Origin: Bombus terrestris
Lineage: Eukaryota > Arthropoda > Insecta > Hymenoptera > Apidae
Reading direction: 5' to 3'
DNA length: 64,000 nt
NCBI RefSeq assembly: GCF_910591885.1
Contig: NC_063271.1
Coordinates: 6,999,001 to 7,063,000 of the forward strand
Below the pieces are notes generated by a model. That model did no database searches, was not told the origin of the DNA, and worked only from the letters and a program-made list of their open reading frames with translations. Both the position numbers and the translations under genes were made by a program. Shown one piece after another: positions 47,744 through 57,497 of this stretch. Within the stretch, counting starts at the first letter, position 1. Every line of letters begins with the position of its first letter.

Positions 47744-50700
47744 TATCGTCATCGTCATTATCGTCATCGTCATCGTTGTCGTCATCGTCATCGTCATCGT
47801 CATCATTGCAATCTCCATTATTTATAGAATCTATATCAATCCATTCATCATCACTATCCTGTAATCGTAATTTTATTAATAAAGCTTCTCTTATTAAGGC
47901 TAATATTAGATAAAGATAAATAGTAAATTTACTTTCAGTATTTTCACTTACATTATTTTCAATACTAATTTTTGAAATCTCTGCGATATTATCAGCCTTA
48001 TTATCGAGCAAAACTTCAGCACCTGGTACAAAATCATTAGCTGATATTTGACCATATTTTTGAATACTTAAGGTAATGTTCGTTTCCGTAGGGCGTCCTC
48101 TATCCTTCTTATGCAACAATTCAGGTATCGAATTTCTGAATAGAGTAATCAAAGATCGTGCAGCCATCATCACACTTCGTTCTTTGTAATATTTGTATCG
48201 TGCTAAATCCTGTAGTAAATCTCCATTCATAACTAATGGGCATCGCGTACATATCTCTCTAATAGCATTCAACCTGCATTTAAAATAAGTTTACATTAGA
48301 TAAAATGATAAAACGTTTTGAAAACATAAATATATACATATATACATATGAGTCATAAATATATACAGCATATCTCATTTTAATCTCCCCAGGCAAATAT
48401 TTCAAAAGATATGAGAAATATAAAAAAAAATGTTTAAAACGAAAGTTGTAGCATATTGAGGGAGACATATTGTGCTGTAACGTATTTGACCTTGTTTGAC
48501 ATTGAAAAATCTTTTAGAGGTCAACTTCGAGTTTTTAAATTGGAACCTAGATTTTTAAGTACATTATCTTATAGCTGACATCAAGATGTTTCTCAAATAC
48601 TACCTAAATATATATTTTACACAAACCATTACAGAAATATGATTCCTCAAATTCGATATTCCATCGACATTACCGTAACGCGATATGCATCTCCAAGAGG
48701 TTGCACGAATTGGAGGCTGGATATTGTACATCATGTTGGCTCTAAAAAGAGATTCAATTTAAAAACTTGAAGTTGATCTCTGAAAGATTTTTCAGTGTCA
48801 TTACAAGGTCAAATACGTAATAGCACAATATATCCCCCTCAATATGCTACAACTTCAGTTTGAAACATTTTTTTATATTTCTCATCTTTTGAGATATTTG
48901 CCTGGGGAGATTAAAATGGGACACTCTATATATACCCTATGGCCATAACATCAGCTGAATTTCGTTCTGTGACAAAATTGTTGACTAGTGTCTTCAGAAT
49001 TGGTTCTAATACATCAGGTGGTACAAGTTCATGAGAGGCTTGAGCGATAAACTGTAAAAGTTTTGTTACTTCTAAAATGGTTAAAAATAATACATCATTA
49101 TAGTTTATTTTTTTGTAACAATAATTTTCTAATAATAAAATGACTACCTCTTTGATGTGGTTGCAAAAATCTTTGTAGATAAGGATAAAAATTTAATAAA
49201 AATAGATTGTGCAAACCAATAAGCCTTGAAATTACATCTAAAGCTAATAATTTAATCTCAAATCTGTCATTATTTTTTTCCAACTGTTTGAATAATTTTT
49301 CTGCAAAACCTTGTGGGTCATGAATTAAATGTAATGCTGAGAAATTAAATCTCGGTGCTTTTGTTGCTTTCTTCTTAGACTTCTAGAACATTTAAAATTT
49401 ACATATATATTAATATCATTTGTAGACTGTATCCTGGTATCTATTAACTATTAGTGACTTACTGCTAACAGTTGCTTCGCTTTTGCTAACTGTTTCTCGC
49501 GTTTCTTTGTTTTTTTATTTACTCTATTAGCCATTATAATTTCTTTAATATTTGGTTCACTATCGCTGTCGCTCTCCTCATTTTCCTGTTCTTCTATACC
49601 TGTGCCCAGGAAGAATTTCAAGCAAGCAACCATAACTTTGGTTGCCTTAACAAAACATCCTGTTGCCAGAACATTTACAGTTTTTGCATCATTCCAAATA
49701 CTTTTATTATATAATTCTATCATGATGTCTGTTGACATTTTTGCACTCCTGACATTAGAGTCTTTTAACATTGAAAACATAAAGTTTTGTAAAGTTGTAT
49801 TAATTTTTGTATTCTTTTGTTTAGAATTCACATTCTTAATATCAGCAATAATGTGTGTTTGAAGAAATTGCCTTAAATTTTTATCTTGACATCTTAGAAG
49901 TTCAAAAAATAAACTCAGAAGTACAGTAGGTTCTAGTAGAGATTTGTTACGTAGTTGAATCAGAGCTTTACAAAATGTCTATAAAAAAGGTATACACTTT
50001 ATAAGAAAGAGAAACTCAATTTAAACTTTATTTAATATTGTTTTTAGTGCTTTACACTTACTAATCGCATATCATTATCAAGTACTGTATTATATGTTTG
50101 CAGTACATCAATGATTTCTTGAGGAAATGATTCTAATATATTTGGGTAACAATGGGCCACCTACATTTAAACAAAAGAATTACATAATGAAATTCTAATT
50201 TAAGTAAAATAGTAACAACTTATGTTAAATTTATACATACATATTTTGTGACATGAGATAATAAGTATGAGTATAAGATAATAATTTGTGCTACAATTAA
50301 TCTATTTGTGAGAAGAAAATAATATGTTTATAAAATTTAATGTTTTATTTCTCATGAAGAACTAATCAAGAAATACAAATTAAAATAAATAAATTAGTGT
50401 AATAATTAAATGGTTTTAGTTAATGCATTCTTGGTCTAACATAAATTATACAAATAATTTTGTATATTAAATCCAACAGTTTTAGCTATGACAAGAATAA
50501 AATCATATGATACGCAACACTTGAGTTTTGGTTCATTCAAATTATAATTTCCTACGACTGATAGTAAACCAAGTTGACACATAGATGGAATTTGTGAAAG
50601 TAGGTTAGCATTTATATCAACTTTTTCATTAAGAATTGCACAAAAAATAGCAATCATTCTAGATACTGGAAAATTGTAAGGTCCACAAAAAGCATTTAAC

Positions 50701-52199
50701 ATTATCTTTTTTTTATCAGTAATTCTCTTCTTCCTCTTGAATTTTTGTTTCATAAATATATATTTATCTTCTTTTGCAGGATTATATGAGGCCAAATATG
50801 ATGCAATTAATATATACTTTGCATAATATGGTAATTCAAAACTTAATGCCAATCTCATTGTTGATTCAATATCTTTAGATAATTGATTATTTGTTGTAAA
50901 ATTTTCAGAGGAAACTCGTAGATAAATGACTTCTAAATTTGCTTTAAAAGTGGCAGAAATATTTCTCCATAACAAAGCAGTATCATTTTTTTTAGACTGA
51001 TCAAGTTTAATAGGTTCTATATATTTAGAAAAATTTATTTTTGCCATGTAACAAAGTTCATTAAGATCTCGACAGAATCGAAAAAATACAGAAAGAAATA
51101 AATTTAAATAATTTTTGTAAAATCCATCTTCATAATCACATGGCATACTTAAAAGTAAAATTTCAATTAATTCATTTTTTGTATATTGTGGAAAGTGAAT
51201 TTTAAATGGTTCATGTATACCAATCTTGACATGAAACTTTTCCCACACTACATCAGTTATGAATATTACACAAACATTGACATTTGATAATTCTCTGAGC
51301 TTTAAAAACGTAGGTAATAAACCAATATCAATATCTCGTAATTTATCACACTTATCAAGTACTATTATAATCGGTCGAGTATCATTCATAGAAATTTCTT
51401 TAAGACTTATTATAAAGTCAACAAAATTATCACATTTGTGTTGCACTTGATTATTAGTTGGAAAATTATTAAAACATAGTGACAAATCACCCAGGATGTA
51501 CTCAAATATGTGTCTATTGGCTATATGTTCTATACAATTAATAGTAGCTACATTGTATTTTAAGTATGAGAGCATATTTTGCACTACTAAGGATTTTCCA
51601 GTAGCTACATGACCATAGACAAATATGCTATGTGGCATTGGTTCATCAGAATAACCAATTAAAGAGTACAGTTGCATTATAACTTTTTTGCGACATATGA
51701 TCTTTCCATCCAAATATTCCAAATATTTCTCCATAGCTACAATCTTTAAAGCTTTCTTACTAATAAGCAATTTGTAATAATATTACAATAAACAAATTAT
51801 TTCCTTCATATACTTTGTTAATTATACCTGCAAAAAAAAAAGCATTTTTCTAATATTTGGGACTATTATAGCATAAAAATCATGAAACAAATGTATACTT
51901 ATTAGAATTATGAAGTATAGTCTTCCAAAATATTATTAAAATTACCTGTGCCAAAAAGATGACTACTTCATCAAGGCTTTTATTAAACTTATTTGGTGCT
52001 AAACGAAAGACTTCTAAAATTGATTTGTAATGCTGATGTTGCTGAAGGAACTGTAAAAAGATTAGAAACCATATTAAATATATTAAATAAAAATATTGCA
52101 TTGAAGACTTACTTCTTCCTTGTAAGATTCTGGATCACGTTTAATAAGATTTTGCAATTGCGGAAGATTTTCTGGTAACTGATTATTGTGTCTCACCAT
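46625..52199 (-). CDS. SDAD1: SDA1 homologue, ribosome biogenesis
   Basis: A nucleolar protein needed for 60S ribosomal subunit assembly and export. Nine exons in phase: 52113-52199, 51946-52050, 50062-50160, 49463-49978, 49148-49382, 48936-49071, 47952-48273, 47151-47858 and 46625-46825, giving 802 residues. Diagnostic blocks are MVRHNNQLPENLPQLQNLIK, RLAPNKFNKSLDEVVIFLAQ, LNAIREICTRCPLVMNGDLL, then KYYKERSVMMAARSLI, the acidic SDDEWIDID with a poly-Asp expansion, and the basic C-terminus KGKVKRSFKEKQIALRNHLL. Intron 2 (1785 bases) contains the ORC5 gene. Intron 6 is nearly filled by an inverted-repeat element. It is longer than the human protein mainly because of the poly-Asp region. Confidence 0.94.
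47690..47815 (-). repeat. trinucleotide repeat encoding poly-Asp in SDA1
   Basis: About 120 bases of ATC/GTC units on the plus strand, read as GAT/GAC codons by the gene, give an Asp tract of roughly 40 residues with scattered Asn. It lies in the acidic region that SDA1 proteins normally have, so it is a length expansion of a native feature. Its opposite-strand frames are Ile/Val repeats and not genes. Confidence 0.9.
48366..48930. mobile_element. long inverted-repeat (MITE-like) element in SDA1 intron 6
   Basis: Two arms of about 175 bases (about 48371-48543 and 48753-48929) are reverse complements at high but imperfect identity, around a spacer of about 210 bases. Shared words include CATTTTAATCTCCCCAGGCA, GTTGTAGCATATTGAGG, TTGTGCT, ACGTATTTGACCTTG and GAAAAATCTTT. 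The outer right end lies about six bases from the splice donor at 48935. No transposase frame is present. This is probably a foldback or non-autonomous DNA transposon; its superfamily is unknown. Confidence 0.8.
50436..51770 (-). CDS. Orc5: origin recognition complex subunit 5, nested intronless gene
   Basis: An AAA+-type subunit of the origin recognition complex, which marks and licenses replication origins. A single uninterrupted frame of 444 codons; the start is either 51770 or the internal ATG at 51734 (MEKYLEYLDGKI). The Walker A motif is YGHVATGKSLVV, Walker B is PIIIVLDKCDKL, and the conserved C-terminus is SYDFILVIAKTVGFNIQNYL. The length equals the normal family size, so it is complete. 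It lies entirely in SDA1 intron 2 on the same strand, about 175 bases after the upstream SDA1 exon. A TTTATT word at about 50343 (AATAAA on the gene strand) could give its own poly(A) site. A splice-acceptor-like GATTGTAG sits two bases before the internal ATG. Confidence 0.93.
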   Translation of the reverse strand: MLISKKALKIVAMEKYLEYLDGKIICRKKVIMQLYSLIGYSDEPMPHSIFVYGHVATGKSLVVQNMLSYLKYNVATINCIEHIANRHIFEYILGDLSLCFNNFPTNNQVQHKCDNFVDFIISLKEISMNDTRPIIIVLDKCDKLRDIDIGLLPTFLKLRELSNVNVCVIFITDVVWEKFHVKIGIHEPFKIHFPQYTKNELIEILLLSMPCDYEDGFYKNYLNLFLSVFFRFCRDLNELCYMAKINFSKYIEPIKLDQSKKNDTALLWRNISATFKANLEVIYLRVSSENFTTNNQLSKDIESTMRLALSFELPYYAKYILIASYLASYNPAKEDKYIFMKQKFKRKKRITDKKKIMLNAFCGPYNFPVSRMIAIFCAILNEKVDINANLLSQIPSMCQLGLLSVVGNYNLNEPKLKCCVSYDFILVIAKTVGFNIQNYLYNLC

Positions 52200-52851
52200 T
52201 TTTTTACCTAAATTCATACATAAAAATAAATTTATACACATATAGATTACAAATTATAATTATTATATATAAATTAAAAAATTACTTATAACAATGCATA
52301 TAATAATCATATAAATATTATATAAATATTATGTAAATAATAATAATTTTGCAAATTTATTTAATTTTCAATAACAAGAAGATATAATCGAATATATTAT
52401 AATTCTTTTCTTCGATTGAACTTTACTACAATCGTAGAATTTAATAATATTACCTAATATATATTATGTACACGTGTTTCCTACATAAAAGATGGTTAAC
52501 TAATTTGAATATTGTCAAACAAATTTATTTCCAGATAGAATTGTATTTTTTATGACAGATAAAATACAAGTCTTGCACAAAATAGAAAGAAGGATTATCT
52601 TAAGAAGCAATAATAAAAAATTCAAGATAGAATATATTTACCATTTGAATTTTCTAATAAAACCGTCAATCTAAGCCAAAGAGTAACCTTACTTTTCGCC
52701 TGTATATACTATATATTTTATTATGGTAAGTACCTTGACGCGATCTTTGAGAAAATGGAAAAGATTTTATCGCAATTTTTTGCAATTGGTTAATGATACC
52801 TACAAAACCGACAATTATTTATTCGAATACCCCAACCTAACCCCAACCTAA
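52200..52851. promoter_or_regulatory. SDA1 upstream region
   Basis: An AT-rich upstream region of SDA1 on the minus strand. It ends in a short CCCCAACCTAA tandem (about 52830-52852) next to a GC-rich mobile element. No specific promoter motif was assigned. Confidence 0.4.
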
Positions 52852-53214
52852 CCCTTAGAGTGCTGAATACTCGCGGCCTATGCAGTCCGTACGGATGGCG
52901 CGCGGCCAGCGCTGACGGTCGCTGTGGACAGAGTACTTTTTCCCTAGACTGAACTCTGTTGATTGACTATTCAAAGCGCAAATCGTAATAAGCGTTATTG
53001 GCATTTGTTTACCGCCGTTACTAAGGAATGCATTTATATTTATTTCACACAAACGTAATAGTATTACTTCTGCGTAGGTGTTCGGAAAAATTGTCAAACG
53101 CATTTGTGCGTCCTTAGTCCATACCGGGCACTTACAGAAAACGGATATATGTGTCTTTAGTCCACACCGACAGCTTTTGCCAGACGCATGTATGCGTCCA
53201 TAGCACTCTAAGAG
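52852..53214. mobile_element. piggyBac-like non-autonomous element
   Basis: A 363-base GC-richer block between short inverted ends: the left end CCCTTAGAGTGCT matches the reverse complement of the right end AGCACTCTAAGAG with one mismatch. Flanks are CTAA on the left and TTAA on the right, close to the TTAA target duplication of piggyBac-type elements. The right part has a diverged internal repeat (GTCCTTAGTCCATACCG and GTCTTTAGTCCACACCG). There is no transposase, so it would be a MITE. Superfamily assignment is tentative. Confidence 0.65.
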
Positions 53215-53470
53215 TTAATAACTATTTATAACTATATATGTATAGGTAGATGTTTCAATATTTATATATAATTTACGTGCGAGTATATTGTGTATATTAA
53301 ATGCCATACACACATTAATAATCAATTTTATTGATAAATTTTAATTACCGATAAACTCAAATCAATCCATAACTCCACTTCATTTTTTTTTATAAATATT
53401 TGTGATTAATAATATGTATATATTTTTTTAAATTTGTGCAAAGAACGACAAATAAGCGTCAGTAAGAATC

Positions 53471-54707
53471 ATGAGTAATATGCATATAATCACTACGGAA
53501 ATAGACGAAGAAATATCCGAAGATGAGGAAGAAATTCTCGTATATGTAGAATTTGAAGGGCTTGTTGATAGTAATGTGTTTAGTGAAAAAGAATTACGAT
53601 TGGATATGATCGGTATAGATACGGAACATCCTATAATGCAAATTAATGGAAAGGTAATTATAAAAGATATATATATAAATAAATAAAAAAGATCAACATT
53701 TTACAGATTTTGTATTATATTTCTGTTTTTAACAATTTCAGTTTTATGAGGGTTCCTATGAAGATGTTGTCGGCACTTATATGTTTTTTACAAAAAATGA
53801 TAGTCCCATGGTAGATGACCCTGTCTTTGATACTGCTTCAAATTTTAAATATTTTGCTAAAACTAGAAAATTACTAAAAATGCAAAGAATCTTTACAAAG
53901 TCTAGAACAGAAGTACTAGGTGATTCTGAAAATAATGAGTGTATTCCAAATCCAAATACACTTAAAGAAGCAGGAATACCTTCTCAATATCAAAAAGAAG
54001 GTACCAAAAACAGCAGCAGCTCAATTTATTTGATATTGCATATCTTTATTATAATTTTTTCTGTTTTTATAGCTCTTTTATTTTGGAAGACTCTGCGAGA
54101 TAATAGGTTAAATGCATTACATTCATATTTAGAAAAACAACGAATCAGACAAGAAAAAAAATCTCAAGGTATAATATTAGAGTCTGAGTCTGATGAGGAT
54201 AATCCATTTGCTATATATAACCATAAGGATGAAGTTTCTAATTTTAATAAGTCTATTCATGTTGATGCAAAGAAGGAATTAAGTTACTGTGATAATCAAA
54301 TTGATTCAAAATGTATGTATCCTAAAGAAATTAATGATCAAACTTCAAACACTACTGAAGACAATTGTTATGAAAATCAAAAGAAACATAAAATTTCATT
54401 AGAATCTGAATCTTCAGTCTCAAAAAATGATAATCATTGTTCAATGAGATCTGTAAAAGGTTATAAGACTAAGCTGGTTCGAAACAAACAACTAAGTGTG
54501 AGTCAAAATAGACAAAGCAAAGAATTCAAAACAAAACATATCTTATTAGAAAAACATATGGATGATGATGAAGAGTCAAGTTTGAAAGACACATCTGATA
54601 AGTCTAATATTGCTAAAAGTTTTAATTTATTAGAAATTAAAGAAAATGAAAATACAGAAGGAAATGATAGATGTGAGATCATATCAAATGATCAAATAAA
54701 TCCATAA
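53471..54707 (+). CDS. TFIIIC35/GTF3C6-like RNA polymerase III factor subunit
   Basis: A likely subunit 6 of TFIIIC, which recruits RNA polymerase III to tRNA genes. Exon 1 is 53471-53653; coding resumes at 53742. The conserved small domain is clear: EEEILVYVEFEGLVDSN, then DMIGIDTEHPIMQINGK, then FYEGSYEDVVGTYMFF, followed by RKLLKMQRIFTKSRTE. Taken as one open frame, the rest would hold a hydrophobic segment near genomic 54018-54090. However, 54001-54072 has a GT start, a pyrimidine-rich TTTTTCTGTTTTTATAG end and an in-frame length of 72, so it is probably an intron. Removing it joins YQKE to ALLFWKTLRD in frame and gives a soluble protein with a Ser/Glu/Lys-rich tail. The family call is good for the N-terminal domain; the tail is unlike GTF3C6 proteins I know. 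Confidence 0.78.
54001..54072 (+). other. probable 72-base in-frame intron in the GTF3C6-like gene
   Basis: It begins GTACCAAAAACAG after AAGAAG and ends TTTTTCTGTTTTTATAG. Its length is a multiple of three and it has no stop codon, so it leaves the frame open. Its translation is the hydrophobic IYLILHIFIIIFSVFI, exactly what a T-rich tract near an acceptor would encode. Confidence 0.6.
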
Positions 54708-55274
54708 AATGTTAAAATTATAAAAAAACTTAAATGAGAAGGAAAGATGAAAGAAATTTCACAATAATTAAAATAGTTGCAAAAGGATATTTCCAATCGC
54801 ATGCAACAATAAATTAACAGGAATGTACATAAAGTTATTGCGAATATGTCTATAAATTAAGTAATATACAATAACGAAGTTAATATCACTGATATTCATT
54901 CAAATGAATAACATTTATTTATTTCTTAATCTCTATTGCTTAATTTTACTTTTCTAACTTAATCTAAAATTAATATAGTGGTACTTCTATACTAAACTTA
55001 TTTATCAAAACATAACAAAGTAAGAAGTAAGATATTTCTGAACAATATATTTCAATAAAATATTATCAGTTTCTATTATTATATACCAAATAGAGTGAAT
55101 CTTATTTAAATTAATTTTCAAATACTGAATTACTTTTTAACATTACATTGTATTATATTAATCAATCAATTAATATATATAAAGAAATCAAATTTTTTAA
55201 TGCTGGAGACACGTATTTCTGATTTAGACATGTATAATTCACTATTCATAAATACATAAATACAATTTATTTTT
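54708..55274. other. convergent spacer, GTF3C6-like / PPAT
   Basis: Very AT-rich 3' untranslated and intergenic DNA. AATAAA at about 54808 (plus) is a plausible poly(A) signal. No gene. Confidence 0.5.
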
Positions 55275-57497
55275 TTACCATTCCAAATCACTAGGAAGTT
55301 CATCAGGATAGTCTCCTGTCAAACAGGCAGTACAATGACCAATATAACTACTTTCACGGTTATCCATACCAAATCTTACGGCTTTTACAAGTCCGTCCAC
55401 TGAAAGGTATGTTAAACTATCAGCTCCAACATGTTTCGCTAATTTCACATTATCCAATTTATTAGCAATTAATTCTTCTCTTGTTGGTATGTTAATTCCC
55501 ATATAACAAGGATATTTTAATGGAGGGGAAGCAATTCTAATATGAACCTGTAAAGGAAAGAAAGATTTATATATTATTTGTTTTTTCATAAATTTCAAAC
55601 TAATTACAATACTGGTGATACAATAACGTGGATATCAAATTTAAACAAAATAGCGAAAAAAAGGATTTACTTCTTTCGCTCCTGCATCGCGAAGTAACTT
55701 AATAATAGGTCCAATAGTATTTCCTCTGACAATCGAATCATCTATAAGAATTAATTTTTTTCCTTTTACATTTTCTGATAAAGCTCCAAATTTTTTTGCC
55801 ACGCCAAGTTGTCTAAGTCGTGTACTGGGCTGAATAAACGTTCGGCCAACATATCTATTCTTGCACAACACTTCCGCAAAAGATATTTGAGACTGTGAAT
55901 TAATAATACATATATGCAGTTATATGTTTTATATTATTGTTCATTGTAATTATAAAATCCTTATAAATTAATAACTCTACCTCTCTGGCATAACCATGTG
56001 CTGCTGCAGTTCCAGATTCAGGTACTGAACTAACTATATCTGCTTCTACCGGAGATTCTAAAGCAAGTTCTCGTCCACATTGCATGCGAACAGAATAAAC
56101 CATTTGTCCTATTATGAGAAATAAAACAACTTACTATAATTATATATCCTAAAATTTTTGTTATGTTATGTTATTTTCATTTTATTATATTGTGATAGAT
56201 TACCTTCAAAAATACTGTCGCTACGTGCGAAATAAACGTATTCAAAGATGCAAAATGCCTGAGGCTTTTTGTCTGGTCTATCAACAATGTCTATAGTTTT
56301 AATACCTTCGCGCGTTAATTCTACAATTTCTCCAGGAAATACTTCACGTACATATCGTGCTCCAATACTTAAGAAGCCACATGATTCGGACGAAATAACC
56401 CAACCTTCAGCTTCATCATCATCATCTGATTCATTACCTATCATATCAAAAGATTTTGTTAATTTCGATTAATCATTGACAAGATAATTTATTTCATTCA
56501 TAGTAATAGAAAGAGATTTATCTAATGTGATATATTATAAAATTCTGACATTCTATTATAAAGTTTTTATTGTAATTGATGATATACCTAAATTACCAAT
56601 TGGTACAATTTTTCCAAGACATAATGGACGATTTCCATATGGATCTCTAACACCATATATCTTATCTCTTTGCATAATTACTAATGAATATGATAATGGT
56701 GCTAATTGCATGAGATGTTTTATACGTGCTGGCCAATCTGGGCCATTAACTTCACCTTCAGGAGGATTCAAACAAAGTGCTTGTGTTATTAATTCAGAAT
56801 CCGAGAGAGTTGATAAACCAACTCCACGTCCTAGTACCTAACAGCAAATCAAAAATTATCAGAAACAAATATTAAATTAATATGAAAATATTTCTTGTAT
56901 ATTTTCTACAGATAGAAATACCATTTTTCTTAATGATTCTGTATTCACTAGCTCTCCATTGTGTGCAACTGCTAATGCTCCATGTGCAGTATGAACTACA
57001 AATGGTTGACAATTAACTTCTTCACTAGCTGCGCTTGTACTATATCTAGTATGACCAATTCCAAGATTTCCACTGAGTTTTTTCATGTTTTCATCATTGA
57101 AAATGTTATTAATCATACCCATACCCTTGTGGACATGAAAAGATTTTGAACATACACCTTCACTTGTAACAATGCCTGCACTTTCTTGACCTCTATGTTG
57201 TAATGCCACTAAACCTAGATAAATATTAATAATATTTATTATATAATATTTTCTAAAGAAATATATGATAGTAAATGCATTTATAAATTTACCTAAACAA
57301 ATCACTTGAGCAACGTCAATTTGTGATGGCCAGTCACCTGCAGCAATGCATCCAAAAACTCCACATTCATGTGTGAGGCCAGTCATTGTTTGACCTCTCA
57401 TTTGTTTTTTAGTGCACAGTACTTTATCTCTTTTACTTTCTTGAGGTACTATTTCAGTGCGAGAATCTGCTTGCATGTTACAAGATATTTTAATCAT
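55275..57497 (-). CDS. Prat: amidophosphoribosyltransferase (PPAT/Prat)
   Basis: Catalyses the first committed step of de novo purine synthesis, PRPP plus glutamine to phosphoribosylamine, in the cytosol. Seven exons in phase: 57293-57497, 56922-57214, 56588-56837, 56204-56437, 55981-56108, 55671-55892 and 55275-55547, giving 534 residues. The glutamine amidotransferase part has the catalytic Cys in THECGVFGC, then LQHRGQESAGIV, GIGHTRYSTSAA and VAHNGELVN. The phosphoribosyltransferase part carries the PRPP-binding loop LILIDDSIVRGNTIGPII and the YMGINIPTREELIA region. The N-terminal stretch before the catalytic Cys is about 47 residues, which in this family is a propeptide or extension. It is head to head with PAICS, the enzyme for later steps of the same pathway. 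Confidence 0.97.

Noticed and set aside
47481..47864. Plus-strand frame with a long Ile/Val repeat, like a membrane protein
   Set aside because: It is the complement of the poly-Asp microsatellite in SDA1.
53781..54707. Single-pass membrane protein of unknown family
   Set aside because: The exon extends upstream to 53742 and joins a TFIIIC35 domain; the hydrophobic segment coincides with an intron-like 72-base stretch.
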